A DNA stretch of 38,249 nucleotides from positions 1-38,249 of the forward strand of contig DATIXI010000062.1 of assembly GCA_035518635.1 (NCBI GenBank), written 5' to 3'. A program made the position numbers and the translations under genes. Positions 1 through 8,645 of this stretch are shown here, piece after piece. This DNA is from AC-32 sp035518635. Lineage in GTDB: Bacteria; Actinomycetota; Thermoleophilia; Gaiellales; Gaiellaceae. Numbering within the stretch: the first letter of the stretch is position 1; every line of letters starts with the position of its first letter. The notes under the pieces were generated by a model. That model made no database searches. It was not told the DNA's origin and worked only from the letters and a program-made list of their open reading frames with translations.

Positions 1-848
1 AGCACCCGGTGCGAGACCAGCTCCGCGAGGTAGAGCGGCGGGACACCTCGCAGGCTGCCCGCTTCGAACAGGTGGCGCCACGACCACGGCAGCATCCGCA
101 CCTTGCGCCGGTACTCGTCCTCGATGTCGCGCGAGGGCTTCTCGAACGCGAGCGCCTCGGGCTCGTAGACGGCGCGTCGGCCGCGCTGGACCATTAGCGC
201 AGGGAAGCCGAGGTCGTGCCCGAACGGCCACTCGACGTAGTCGGAGCGGCGGACTGCGTAGATCGCGCCGTTGCCGCCGGTGATCGAGCCGAGGCCGGAC
301 TCGCTCTCCCGCAGCCACATCTCGTAGCGCCAGTAGAGGCCCTCCTTGTTCGTGCCGTCGTCGCGCTGGAAGCGCACCTGGCCGCACACGTAGGCGACGT
401 CGGGGTCGGCGAAGCTGCGGACGAGCTTGCTCAACGCGTCCGGAGCCCAGGTCGCGTTCGCGTCTCCGAATGCGACGATCTCGCTCTCGGTCTCGCGCAC
501 TGCACGGTTCATCGACGGCAGCTTCCCGCCGCGCTCGCACTGCAGCAGGTGGACGCGCCCGTCGAACGAGGTGACGATCTCGTCGGTGCGGTCGGTCGAG
601 CCGTCGGAGGCGACGACCAGCTCGAGCTGCTCCTGCGGGTAGTCGAGCTCGAGCAGGTTCTGGACGCGGGCGCCGATCACGTCCTCCTCGTCGTGCGCCG
701 GGACGATCAGGGTGACGCTCGGGGTGATGTCGGCCTTGGCGATCTCGCGTCCGCGCAGCCGCCGCAGGCCGGCCGCGGCGACCGGATAGCCCACGTGGGT
801 CCAGGCGAGGCCGCCGAGGCTGCCCCAGAAAAGCGCCTTCAGGATCAC
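1..848 (-). CDS. Family 2 glycosyltransferase, partial (C-terminus beyond left edge)
   Basis: The reverse strand reads open from a GTG at 848 to the window edge (282 codons), with an in-frame TAG five codons upstream, so this is the most upstream start possible. A hydrophobic N-terminus (about residues 1-28) is followed by a GT-A fold: ASDGSTD at 80-86, a GDAN nucleotide-sugar/metal motif at 128-131, GGNGAIYAVRR at 191-201, a catalytic-base-like Asp212 and an arginine-rich RRKVR at 247-251 where processive synthases carry QxxRW. This resembles membrane GT2 enzymes of the cellulose/poly-GlcNAc synthase group, which transfer sugars from nucleotide donors at the inner face of the membrane. The missing C-terminus would hold the remaining membrane helices. 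Sugar specificity cannot be told. Confidence 0.85.
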   Translation of the reverse strand, partial: MILKALFWGSLGGLAWTHVGYPVAAAGLRRLRGREIAKADITPSVTLIVPAHDEEDVIGARVQNLLELDYPQEQLELVVASDGSTDRTDEIVTSFDGRVHLLQCERGGKLPSMNRAVRETESEIVAFGDANATWAPDALSKLVRSFADPDVAYVCGQVRFQRDDGTNKEGLYWRYEMWLRESESGLGSITGGNGAIYAVRRSDYVEWPFGHDLGFPALMVQRGRRAVYEPEALAFEKPSRDIEDEYRRKVRMLPWSWRHLFEAGSLRGVPPLYLAELVSHRV

Positions 849-909
849 GCTTTCACGGTACTAGAGGAGCACCGCCGATCCTTCGACAAGCGCTAGGGTC
901 AGGCCAACG

Positions 910-1968
910 ATGGCCCGACAGGCCCTCTTCGTCGCGCTGGCTGTCGTCCTCGCTGCGGGTTGCGACTCGGGCACGACCACGCGGACGCAAGCGCGGACCG
1001 TGTCGACCCCCGCGCAAGTGGGCGGGATCACGAAGGGCGCGACCGGCGCGGCCGAGGTCGGCCCTCCGGTGCAGCCGACCGGCTCGTTCCTGGCGCTCGC
1101 GGGCGGCGGCGCGGCCGCGAAGCTCTACGTCGTGAACGCAGCGACCGGCGCTGTCCGGCTGATAGCCCGAGGCGTCGACCCGCTCGAGGAGCCGGAGTGG
1201 TCGACGGACGGAAAGCAGGTGCTCGTGGTCGCCCGCAGGCACGGCAGCGACGACGTCCTCAGCTTCCCGGCCGGAGGGGGCCCGCCGGTCGACCTCACGC
1301 CGTCGAGGCGCGACGAGTTCGGCGCAAGGTGGTCGCCCGACGGGACGCAGGTCGCCTACCTCTCGCGGCGGCGGGAGAGCGACAACTACCTCTACGTCGT
1401 CCCCGCGACGGGCGGAGACGCGCGGCTCGTCGTCAGGCACGCGGACGGTCTGGCCTGGTCGCCGACCGGCCGCCTGCTCGCGTTCGCCCCCGGGCTCGAC
1501 TACCCGATCCCCGACCTCACGCTCTTGGCCGTCCCGGTGGCCGGGGGGCCCGTTCGCTCGCTCGGGACCGGGGGCACCGGCGAGCGGATCCAGTGGGGAC
1601 CGGCGAACCGAATCCTCTACGAGTCGACCGGCTCCCTCCTCTCGCACCCGACCACCCTCTGGACGCCCAAGCGCGAGCGGAGCCTCGGCTTCGTGCACGA
1701 CGCCCAGTTCCTCCGCGACGGGACCGTGGTGTACGGGCGAGGCAGCACGATCGGCTTCCTGTACCCGAAGGGAGTCGAGCGCACCGCCGACCTGCCTGCC
1801 CCGGCCGACTCGCTCTCGTGGTCGTGGGACGGCCGCTACCTCGCGTTCGCCTCCTGGTCGACCGGAGCCCTCTACGTGGCGCGCGGCGGAGGCGGAGGCG
1901 CGCAGCCGCTCCCCGTCGACCTCGACCTGACGCATCTGCAGGTCTTCGGCTGGCAGCCGGCTCCCTAG
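910..1968 (+). CDS. Secreted lipoprotein with TolB/WD40-like beta-propeller repeats
   Basis: A 352-residue protein with a lipoprotein signal: hydrophobic residues 4-16 end in the lipobox LAAGC with the lipidated cysteine at 18. The mature part carries repeated PD40/TolB-type blades seen as W-S-x-D-G-x-x-hydrophobic units: PEWSTDGKQVLVV, ARWSPDGTQVAYL, LAWSPTGRLLAFA and LSWSWDGRYLAFA, so it should fold as a six- or seven-bladed propeller anchored outside the membrane. Such folds bind proteins or glycans, and no catalytic residues are evident. It is transcribed divergently from the GT2 gene on its left, from a 61-base gap. A TAGGGT hexamer at 894-899 could be a -10 element. The ATG is followed by a standard n-region, which supports this start. 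Confidence 0.85.
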   Translation: MARQALFVALAVVLAAGCDSGTTTRTQARTVSTPAQVGGITKGATGAAEVGPPVQPTGSFLALAGGGAAAKLYVVNAATGAVRLIARGVDPLEEPEWSTDGKQVLVVARRHGSDDVLSFPAGGGPPVDLTPSRRDEFGARWSPDGTQVAYLSRRRESDNYLYVVPATGGDARLVVRHADGLAWSPTGRLLAFAPGLDYPIPDLTLLAVPVAGGPVRSLGTGGTGERIQWGPANRILYESTGSLLSHPTTLWTPKRERSLGFVHDAQFLRDGTVVYGRGSTIGFLYPKGVERTADLPAPADSLSWSWDGRYLAFASWSTGALYVARGGGGGAQPLPVDLDLTHLQVFGWQPAP

Positions 1969-1988
1969 CTGCGGCTATCCTCGGCAGC

Positions 1989-2435
1989 GTGTCGGCGCTG
2001 ACTGCCTGGCGAGTGATGCGAGCGCGGCGCGACCCGTGGGCGGTCGCGACGCTCGCTCTCGCGTTCGTCCCGTGGCTGGGCTGGCTCCGGGCGCTCCCGC
2101 TCGCCTGGATGGCGCGGACGGCCGCCGACGACACGGCCCGCCGGCGGTGGGCCCGGCTCGGAGCGGGGCTCGGGCTGCTCGTCCTAGCCGGGATCTCCTG
2201 GCTGCTTCTCTGCGGCGGAATCCTGGCCGGCGTCGCCGTCTTCGGCACCGCTCCGTCGCTCGCGGGCTTCCTGCTCTTCTTCGCCGTCCCGGCCGCGCTT
2301 GCTCTCGTCGCCGCGGGAACGATCGTCTGGCGGGCGAAGAGCCCGACGCGGCCCATGTCGGACGCCGTGCCGGTCGTGGGGCTGTGGTGGATTGCCTCCG
2401 CGGTCGCGGCCTTCGCGGTCTGCTTCTACGCCTGA
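1989..2435 (+). CDS. Small polytopic membrane protein, function unknown
   Basis: About 148 residues from GTG 1989 (alternative ATG at 2016 gives 139). It has four hydrophobic segments: one around WAVATLALAFVPWLGWL, one around GLGLLVLAGISWLLLCGGILAG, one around LAGFLLFFAVPAALALVAAGTIVW and a last one ending in FAVCFYA. No family was recognised. It follows the propeller lipoprotein by 20 bases on the same strand and is probably co-transcribed. Its stop overlaps the convergent FemAB-like gene by 10 bases. The frame is open far upstream only because the propeller gene is GC-rich, and the start was chosen just after that gene's stop. Confidence 0.6.
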   Translation: MSALTAWRVMRARRDPWAVATLALAFVPWLGWLRALPLAWMARTAADDTARRRWARLGAGLGLLVLAGISWLLLCGGILAGVAVFGTAPSLAGFLLFFAVPAALALVAAGTIVWRAKSPTRPMSDAVPVVGLWWIASAVAAFAVCFYA

Positions 2436-3379
2436 CGAGCGCGGTAGGCCGGGAAGAACCCGTCCAGGCCCGCGTCCGGCCCTGCCAGCTCGCGGTACGC
2501 CGCCTCGTCGTGGATCGCCTTGCCGACCGCTGACTCGATCAGTCCCCCGGGGTCGAAGCGCAGCTTGAACTCGAGCAACGAGTCGTCGGCGCCGCCGACG
2601 CCGCCGCCGAGGTGGAAGCGCGTGAATCCCTCCGCCCGGGCCCAGCGCGCCGCCTCCAGGAACAGGAGGTTGTTCGCGCCCCCGCTCCGCTCCGACGCGC
2701 CGAGGTGATAGTGGAGCCAGGGCGTGCTCGCGAGGCCGAGCAGCGCCGCCTTCGGCTCGCCCTCCTGGACGGCCTCGAAGAGAACGAGCCCCGCGCCGAG
2801 GCGCGCCACGAGCGCGCTCCAGTACTCCGGCGGGAAGTAGTAGAAGCTCTCGGCGCCCTTCTCGGCCATCGTCCGCTCGTACAGCCGCGCGAAGGTCTCG
2901 AGCTCGGGCGGCGCGACGGTGACGCGAACCTCGATCCCGGCCGTTTCCGCCTTGCGCGCCGCGCGCCGGTGGTGCCGGTGGAGCCGTTCGAAGAGGTCGC
3001 CCTCGTCGAGGCGCCAGGCGACGGTGCCGCCCCGTGGCTCGACGTGGATCCGGGCGTAGCGGTGGTTGGCGAAGCGCGGGTGGAACCACGTGAACGTCGT
3101 GACGACGCCCTGCTCGCGACACCAGCCCTCGTAGGCCTCGTAGAAGTCGGGCTCGCCGACCGGGCCGCCGAAGCCATAGGCCCCGGTCACGTCGTGCGCG
3201 TCGCCCCACTCGCGGACGATGCACGGGAAGACGGTACGCCCGCCCTGGAGGAAGACCACCCGCCCGGGGTCGAGCACGGACGCTGTCTCGAGGTACTCCC
3301 GCCGCAGGTAGGCGTCGTCGTGGCCGAGCTCCTGGAGGAGGGCGTTCCAGTCGGCCGGCTCGACCTCGGTTAGCGCGAC
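2426..3379 (-). CDS. FemAB-like aminoacyltransferase (GNAT-fold), start codon unclear
   Basis: The protein (about 317 residues) matches the FemAB/GNAT group that moves amino acids or acyl groups onto lipid-linked precursors or glycans. Landmarks are YLRREYLETASVLDPG near the N-terminus, the GAYGFGGP turn, FHPRFANHRYARIH, an RRAARKAE segment, YERTMAEKGAESFYYF and the C-terminal GFTRFHLGGGVGGADDSLLEFKLRFD block. It is the last gene of the minus-strand glycan operon. Homology-like sequence begins immediately at the upstream gene's stop, but no ATG, GTG or TTG exists there. The feature is drawn from a GTC at 3379 that lies five bases after a GGAGAAGG stretch. The first ordinary in-frame start downstream is GTG 3277, which would cut off about 34 residues. 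The function is confident at family level only. Confidence 0.75.
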   Translation of the reverse strand, partial: VALTEVEPADWNALLQELGHDDAYLRREYLETASVLDPGRVVFLQGGRTVFPCIVREWGDAHDVTGAYGFGGPVGEPDFYEAYEGWCREQGVVTTFTWFHPRFANHRYARIHVEPRGGTVAWRLDEGDLFERLHRHHRRAARKAETAGIEVRVTVAPPELETFARLYERTMAEKGAESFYYFPPEYWSALVARLGAGLVLFEAVQEGEPKAALLGLASTPWLHYHLGASERSGGANNLLFLEAARWARAEGFTRFHLGGGVGGADDSLLEFKLRFDPGGLIESAVGKAIHDEAAYRELAGPDAGLDGFFPAYRARQA

Positions 3380-4020
3380 TCGGCCTTCTCCCGCGTCTCC
3401 TGCGCCCGCGCGCGCTCGATGTTCATCGTGTCCTCGACCGGCTGCTCGCCGCTCCGGCCGAGCTCTGCGAACGTGCGGACGACGATCTTCACGTCGAGCC
3501 AGAGCGACCAGTGGTCGATGTACCAGATGTCCTGCTCGATCCGCTCGGGCCAGCCGATCGACTCGCGGCCGCTCACCTGTGACCAGCCGGTGATCCCCGG
3601 CAGGACGATGAGGCGGCGGCGGTCGTGCTCGGTGTAGTGCGCTGCCTGCTCGACGAGATCGGGCCGCGGGCCGACGAGGCTCATCTGGCCGACGAGCACG
3701 TTCCAGAGCTGCGGCAGCTCGTCGAGCCCGGTTCGCCGGAGGAAGCGGCCGGGGCGGGTCACGCGCGGGTCGTTCTCCACGACGCCGAACGGGTCGTCGG
3801 TCACCTGGGCCGCGAGCTCGAGCGCGTTCTGCACCATCGTCCGGAACTTGAGCATCCGGAACGTGGCGCCGTCCTTGCCCGCGCGCTCCTGCGCCAGCAC
3901 GGCCGGGCGGCCGCCGTCCAGGAGGATCCAGATCGCGATCCCGAGGAGGAACGGCGAGAGGAGGACGAGCAGCACCGCGGCGGCGATGCGGTCGACGACC
4001 CACTTCATCCCGCGAGTCAT
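3370..4020 (-). CDS. Short polyprenyl-phosphate sugar-1-phosphate transferase
   Basis: A 216-residue enzyme of the bacterial sugar transferase family (WcaJ/PglC-type monotopic phosphoglycosyltransferase), which starts glycan assembly by moving a sugar-1-phosphate from a nucleotide sugar to undecaprenyl phosphate. One N-terminal membrane segment (about 10-33) is followed by the catalytic region: FRMLKFRTMV, then DPRVTRPGRFLRRTGLDELP, then QLWNVLVGQMSLVGPRPD, all family hallmarks, and PGITGWSQVSGR. It lacks the four-helix N-terminal domain of WbaP, so it is a minimal version. The ATG at 4020 overlaps the stop of the preceding GT4 gene in a 4-base ATGA. This gene marks the locus as a lipid-linked polysaccharide assembly cluster. 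The first sugar is not predictable. Confidence 0.93.
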   Translation of the reverse strand: MTRGMKWVVDRIAAAVLLVLLSPFLLGIAIWILLDGGRPAVLAQERAGKDGATFRMLKFRTMVQNALELAAQVTDDPFGVVENDPRVTRPGRFLRRTGLDELPQLWNVLVGQMSLVGPRPDLVEQAAHYTEHDRRRLIVLPGITGWSQVSGRESIGWPERIEQDIWYIDHWSLWLDVKIVVRTFAELGRSGEQPVEDTMNIERARAQETREKAESR

Positions 4021-5078
4021 CGGCGCACCGCCCGGTAGAGGCGGTCGTGCTCGGCGGCCGAGCGCTCCCAGGTGAGCTCCTGCGCTGCCCGCTCGGCCCC
4101 TTTGCCCGCGGCCGCAAGGGCCTTCGGCTCGAGCAGGCGCGTGCAGGCCTCGGCGAGCGCGTGCGGGTCGTCGACGGGCACGACCTCGCCCGCGCCGAAC
4201 TCGCGCACGATCTCCCCGAGCGAACCGACGTCGGTCACGACCACGGGCCGACGGTATCCGATCGCGGTCGCGAGCACGCCCGACGAGTCCAGCTTCCGGT
4301 AGGGCAGCACGACCGCCGCTGCGCCGGCCATCAGCTCCGTCACCTCCGCGGCCTCGATGAAGCGCAGCCTCCACTCCACACGCCCGTCCGCGCCCTGGGG
4401 GACCGGGTCGAGCGGGTCGCCGGCGACGACCAAGCGCGCGTCCGGGATCTCCGGCAGCGCACGCAGCAGGACGTCGAGCCCCTTGTAGTCGCGGATCAGC
4501 CCGAAGAAGAGGAGCGTACGACCCTCGGCCGGAGGCAGCGGCTCGCCCTCGAACACGGGGTGCGGGATCCGGGTGATCCGCTCGCGGCCGAGCCCCACCT
4601 CGACGAGCTGGTCGACGGCGCGGCGTGAGTGGACGACGACGCGCTCGGCGGTCTCGAGCACCTCCGGCCACGCGCGCTGGGCCTTCGCCCGGCGGGGCAG
4701 GACGTCGTGGGCGGTGACGACGACCGGGCGGTCGACCGCGAGCCGCCGCAGCCACCGCAGGTCGAGCTCCGGCCGGGGGAGCCACTGGACGTGGACGACC
4801 TCCGGGTCGATCCGCTCCACCCGCCGAACGAGCCGCGCCGCGCTCGGCCCGTACTCGAGGCCCTTCGCCGGGATCCGAAGGCGGGAGCGGCGGAAGAGCC
4901 GCGTCGAGACGGGCGCGAACAGCTCCTCGCGCTCGTAGCCCTGCGGCGCCGGCGCCTCGCCGTGCGGGAAGCGCGACGTCAGGAGCGTGACCGAGTGGCC
5001 GAGCCCGGCGAGCGCCGTCGCGAGCGCGTGGTCGTACGGCGGTGTGTAGGCGAGCGGATCGACCAGGACGACGCGCAT
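4017..5078 (-). CDS. Glycosyltransferase family 4 (GT-B)
   Basis: 353 residues from ATG 5078, which shares one base with the preceding ATP-grasp stop (TGATG). The N-terminal domain begins MRVVLVDPLAYTPPYDHALATAL, typical of GT4 acceptor domains. The C-terminal donor domain shows TLLFFGLIRDYKGLDVLLRAL, then ARLVVAGDP, and the sugar-nucleotide loop PYRKLDSSGVLATAIGYRRPVV followed by DVGSLGEIV. These are the features of retaining GT4 enzymes that extend lipid-linked oligosaccharides in the cytoplasm. A longer open frame extends upstream to 5303, but it lies inside the ATP-grasp gene and lacks family sequence, so the internal ATG was chosen. Donor and acceptor are unknown. Confidence 0.92.
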   Translation of the reverse strand: MRVVLVDPLAYTPPYDHALATALAGLGHSVTLLTSRFPHGEAPAPQGYEREELFAPVSTRLFRRSRLRIPAKGLEYGPSAARLVRRVERIDPEVVHVQWLPRPELDLRWLRRLAVDRPVVVTAHDVLPRRAKAQRAWPEVLETAERVVVHSRRAVDQLVEVGLGRERITRIPHPVFEGEPLPPAEGRTLLFFGLIRDYKGLDVLLRALPEIPDARLVVAGDPLDPVPQGADGRVEWRLRFIEAAEVTELMAGAAAVVLPYRKLDSSGVLATAIGYRRPVVVTDVGSLGEIVREFGAGEVVPVDDPHALAEACTRLLEPKALAAAGKGAERAAQELTWERSAAEHDRLYRAVRR

Positions 5079-6214
5079 CAGACCCGGGAGCGGAGGTAGC
5101 CGAGGCTCGCGATCGCGGGAGCAGGGTCGTCCGCGGCAAAGGTCGCGCGCACCTTCTTGCGCTGCAGGTAGTGGCGCAGGAACTCCTGCGGGGGCAGCTC
5201 GCGGCGCCTCGCCATCTGCGCTGAGACCCAGACGTCCTTGGCCAGGTAGATCCACGTCAGCTGCTCGGTCATCGTCTGCTCCGAGGCAGGCGGGCGGCCG
5301 CACAGGTCGTCGTACGCGACCCGGGCGATCCCGAGCTCCGGGCCGGTCGCGATCCCGGCCCAGACCGGCGGCCGCGTGTTCACCTCGATCACCTTGAGCA
5401 GGCCGTCGCGCGGGTCGCGCACGAGCTCAACGTGCGCGAGCCCGCGGTAGTCGACCGCGGCCAGGAGGCGCTGGCCGAGCTCGTGCACCTCCTCGTCGTG
5501 TCCGGAGGCGAAGACCGCGCTCGTGCCGAAGCGGAGGGGCCCCTGCCGGATCTTGCGCCCGACGACGCTCGCGAGCGGCCGGCCCTCGCGGCCGACATAC
5601 GTGAACAGCGAGAACACCTGCTCGTGCGAGTCCGGGACGAGCTCCTGGAGGATCGTGTCGAAGCCCCGCTCGCGCGCCCGCTTCCAGCCGGCAACCGCCT
5701 CGTCCAGGGTCGCGGCCACGAACGCCTTCTCGCCGAACGCGAGCGCGAACTCCTGGCCCTCGAGCGGCTTCAGCAGCACCGGCGGCTTCAGGCCCGCCTC
5801 GAGGATCGCCTCGGGGCTCTCGGCCCTGACCGTGAGCGGGGACGGGACCCCGGCCTCCGCGGCCACCGCGGGTAGCAGGTCCTTGCGGCGCAGGCGCCTG
5901 ACTGCCTCCGGGTCCTTCGGCAGAGGCACGTCTGCGAGTGCGCGCACTTCGTCCCAGTTTCGTAGGACTGTCTCGACGTTCTCGTCACGCTCGAGGAAGA
6001 GCACCGGCCGCTCGCCTCCGGCGCCCGCGTGACGGAGCGCCTCGAGCACGTCCTCGTCTCCGGCGGCCAGGGTGCGGCGGCGGAGGTAGCGCGAGCGCAG
6101 CCCGAACTCGTAGCGCTGGAGCGCGATGCCCTCGACCGGCACCCCCTCGCGCCCGAGGCTGCGCGCGATCGCGAGACCCGCGTGCAGCAGCCCGAAGACG
6201 ACCGCCGGCCTCAC
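5078..6214 (-). CDS. ATP-grasp ligase (COG3919-like), paralogue 1 of the locus
   Basis: 378 residues from GTG 6214, overlapping the GT4 stop by four bases (GTGA). The ATP-grasp fold is visible as an N-terminal Rossmann-like part (AVVFGLLHAGLAIARSLGREGV), an ATP-binding lysine in VLLKPLEGQ at 149, and the metal-binding pair E277/N279 in KVIEVNTRPP. The fold couples ATP hydrolysis to joining a carboxylate with an amine or similar nucleophile through an acylphosphate. It shares SRY near residue 40, GRK-R-x at about 219 and a C-terminal FAADDPxPA element with the ATP-grasp gene at 11931, so the two are paralogues. Lying between two GT4 genes, it probably modifies a glycan or its precursor. The substrate is unknown. 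Confidence 0.88.
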   Translation of the reverse strand: MRPAVVFGLLHAGLAIARSLGREGVPVEGIALQRYEFGLRSRYLRRRTLAAGDEDVLEALRHAGAGGERPVLFLERDENVETVLRNWDEVRALADVPLPKDPEAVRRLRRKDLLPAVAAEAGVPSPLTVRAESPEAILEAGLKPPVLLKPLEGQEFALAFGEKAFVAATLDEAVAGWKRARERGFDTILQELVPDSHEQVFSLFTYVGREGRPLASVVGRKIRQGPLRFGTSAVFASGHDEEVHELGQRLLAAVDYRGLAHVELVRDPRDGLLKVIEVNTRPPVWAGIATGPELGIARVAYDDLCGRPPASEQTMTEQLTWIYLAKDVWVSAQMARRRELPPQEFLRHYLQRKKVRATFAADDPAPAIASLGYLRSRV

Positions 6215-7218
6215 GCCAGGGCCTCCTGGTACGCGGCCAGCGTGGCGTCGGTCACCGCCGGCCACGCGAACCGCTCCTTGATCCGCTCGCGGGCCGCCGC
6301 GCCGAGGCGCTCCCGCAGCTCGCGGTCGCCGAGCAGCCGCTCGAGCGCCGCGCGCAGCGCCCGCACGTCGCGAGGCGGGACGAGCAGCCCGGTCTCGCCG
6401 TCGACGACGAGGTCGAGGAGCCCGCCGACCGCGCCGGCGACGACCGGCCGCCCGTGGGCCATGGCCTCGGCGCAGACGACGCCGAACCCTTCCCGGTGGG
6501 ACGGGCACGCGACGACCGCCGCCCGGTCGTACAGCGCCCCGAGCTCGTCGTGCGGAACGAACCCGAGCGCGCCGGGCACCGACTCGCGCAGCGGCCCGTC
6601 GCCCGCCACCACCAGCTCCATGCCCTTCGCGGCCTCCACGAGCTCGAGGATGCCCTTCTCACGCGAGAGTCGCCCGGCGAAGAGCACCTCGGGAGGCTCT
6701 GCCTCCTCGCCCACCTCGTCCGGGACCTCCACCCCGCTCGGGATCACGCGCACTTCGCCGGCCCCCAGCTCGCGCGCAGCCTCCGCGAGCGAGTTCGACG
6801 GGCAGATCGTCAGCCGCGCCCGCCGGAGCACCCCTCGCGCGAGCGGCTTCGCCTTCCGGGCGAGCTCGGCGTCGGTACCCCAGAGCTGGACGACGAACGG
6901 CCGCCCACAGGTCGCCGCGACCGCTCCGCTCGGGAGCCAGTGGGCGTGGATCAGGTCGGCCTCGGGCGCCAGCTTCCCGGCCGCCCGCCGGAAGTGCCAG
7001 AGCATCGCCGGCAGCATCGCCGCCCGCCACGGGTCGCGCCGCAGGTTGCCGACGATGCCCGAGCCGTACGCGATCCCGTAGTGCGGGAACGTCGCCGGCG
7101 AGACGACGTCCACGTCGACCCCGCGCGTGCGCAGCTGCGCGACCGCCTCGCCGAGGAAGTTCACGGTCGAGTCGCCCTCGTAGCGCGGGTACGACGTGGT
7201 CAACACCAGCAACCTCAC
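6211..7218 (-). CDS. Glycosyltransferase family 4 (GT-B)
   Basis: 335 residues from GTG 7218, overlapping the upstream Wzy-like gene by four bases. It has the full GT4 architecture: N-terminal MRLLVLTTSYPRYEGDSTVNF, the DLIHAHWLPSG segment, a linker with VRVIPSGVEV, then VLFAGRLSREKGILELVEAA and the donor-binding stretch CPSHREGFGVVCAEAMAHGRPVVA with the EGFGxxxxEAMA signature, followed by GGLLDLVVDGETGLLVPP. It is probably a retaining cytoplasmic transferase adding one sugar in the lipid-linked repeat unit. Both flanking genes are translationally coupled to it. Confidence 0.94.
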   Translation of the reverse strand: MRLLVLTTSYPRYEGDSTVNFLGEAVAQLRTRGVDVDVVSPATFPHYGIAYGSGIVGNLRRDPWRAAMLPAMLWHFRRAAGKLAPEADLIHAHWLPSGAVAATCGRPFVVQLWGTDAELARKAKPLARGVLRRARLTICPSNSLAEAARELGAGEVRVIPSGVEVPDEVGEEAEPPEVLFAGRLSREKGILELVEAAKGMELVVAGDGPLRESVPGALGFVPHDELGALYDRAAVVACPSHREGFGVVCAEAMAHGRPVVAGAVGGLLDLVVDGETGLLVPPRDVRALRAALERLLGDRELRERLGAAARERIKERFAWPAVTDATLAAYQEALA

Positions 7219-8645
7219 CCCAAGGCACCGCTTGCGGTGCCGGTCTCAGGACGGACGGGCTGCGCCCGTGCGTCCGTCTGCAACGACCGGTCGATCCGAG
7301 TGTCCTCGTTGACAGCGCGGCTCTTGCCGAACACCGTGGGCGTCACGAGCGCGAGCATCACGAAGACGTAGAAGTAGAGGAACGACATCGTCAGGTAGAA
7401 GATGTTCGCGGCCATCGTCCCGACGAGCGCCGCGGTCATCCCCCACGCGAGCGGCCGCACTCGCGCGGCGAGCGGATCGTGCGCGGCCGAGAGCGCCCGC
7501 CCGAGCCGCCGAGCAGCCGACAGCCTCCCGAACAGGAACCAGAGAAAGGCCCCGAACAGCGCCGTCCCGACGAGCCCGCCCTCGACGAGCAGCGCCACGT
7601 AGTACGAGTGCGGCCCCCAGTTCGTCTTGCCGGTCACGAACTCGTAGTAGACCGAGAAGTTGTTGAACCCGAGCCCGAAGAACGGGTGCACGTGGAGGAT
7701 CTTCGGGACGAACCTGTAGACGTCGAGGTGCGTGTTCGTCCCCGCGGTCGAGCGCGAGAGCCGCGAGCGGATCACGACGTCGAAGAAGTGCCGCCGCCGG
7801 TAGAGCTCGTACGTGACCGGGATCACCACGAGCGCGAGCGGGAAGACCACGAGCCGCGAGAAGAGCAGGTGCCGGTACGGGATGAGCAGGACGATCGTGC
7901 CGATCGTGAGCCCGAGCAGCCCGCTGCGGGAGAGCGTCGCCAGCTCGACGATCAGCAGGAAGGCGATCAGGACCGCGAGCCAGCGCCGCAGCGGGTGCTC
8001 CTTGCCGAGCCGCAGGTAGATCGGCGAGAGGATCAGGATCGGCATCAGCAGCATGATCCCGAGGTGGTTCGGATCGCCGGTCAGCGCGTTCGGCCGGTAC
8101 ACGTTCGTGCCGTTGACCGCCCCGTAGACGTTGATCTGGCTCGCCCCCCGCGTCAGCGGCACGAGGAACAGCGAGTCGAGGTTGTGGCCGGCCTGCGCCG
8201 AGGCCAGCTGCAGGATCCCGTAGGCCGCGTTGAAGACGATCCCGCCGAGGAACCAGCCGAGCGTGCGCCAGAAATAGCGCACCGAGCGGCCCGTCAGGTA
8301 GATCACGCCGACGATCAGGAACGCGAAGTGGATCAGCCACTTGACGATCCCCTTGCCGAACTGGCTCAGAGCCTGGCTCGTCTCGAGGTTGAAGAAGCCG
8401 ATCAGGTAGACGAGCAGGAAGGCGGCGAAGAAGACGAGCAGCACAGCGGCAGTTCTCGGCACGCGGCCGACCTCCCTCGGGGAGCCGAGGCGGTCGAGGG
8501 CGAACGAGGCGAGGAAGCCGAGCGCCGTGATGTCGGCCAGGAAGATCGACCCGGCCACGTTCCACTGCACCTTCTCGAAGCTCGCACAGAACACAGCCGC
8601 GAGGAAGAAAAATGAAACGAGCCGACTCTCGTCAAGGCGGGTCAC
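7215..8645 (-). CDS. O-antigen ligase/Wzy-like polymerase, membrane protein 1
   Basis: 476 residues from GTG 8645, which overlaps the upstream GT4 stop (TGA at 8642-8644). There are about 11-12 hydrophobic segments, starting at LVSFFFLAAVFCASF. The Wzy_C domain is recognisable by ELATLSRSGLLGLTIG, the large periplasm-side loop, and HPFFGLGFNNFSVYYEF followed by NWGPHSYYVALLVEGGLVGTALF, the usual W-x-PHSxxx-x-x-x-EGG pattern. Members polymerise lipid-linked repeat units or transfer finished chains to an acceptor outside the membrane. A second, differently built member lies at 28007-29602, so one may polymerise and the other ligate. A much longer frame upstream is a composite with neighbouring genes and was not used. 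Confidence 0.9.
   Translation of the reverse strand: MTRLDESRLVSFFFLAAVFCASFEKVQWNVAGSIFLADITALGFLASFALDRLGSPREVGRVPRTAAVLLVFFAAFLLVYLIGFFNLETSQALSQFGKGIVKWLIHFAFLIVGVIYLTGRSVRYFWRTLGWFLGGIVFNAAYGILQLASAQAGHNLDSLFLVPLTRGASQINVYGAVNGTNVYRPNALTGDPNHLGIMLLMPILILSPIYLRLGKEHPLRRWLAVLIAFLLIVELATLSRSGLLGLTIGTIVLLIPYRHLLFSRLVVFPLALVVIPVTYELYRRRHFFDVVIRSRLSRSTAGTNTHLDVYRFVPKILHVHPFFGLGFNNFSVYYEFVTGKTNWGPHSYYVALLVEGGLVGTALFGAFLWFLFGRLSAARRLGRALSAAHDPLAARVRPLAWGMTAALVGTMAANIFYLTMSFLYFYVFVMLALVTPTVFGKSRAVNEDTRIDRSLQTDARAQPVRPETGTASGALG

Noticed and set aside
9..896. Plus-strand open frames opposite the partial GT2 gene
   Set aside because: The minus strand encodes a clear glycosyltransferase across this region, and the plus-strand frames have no recognisable motifs.
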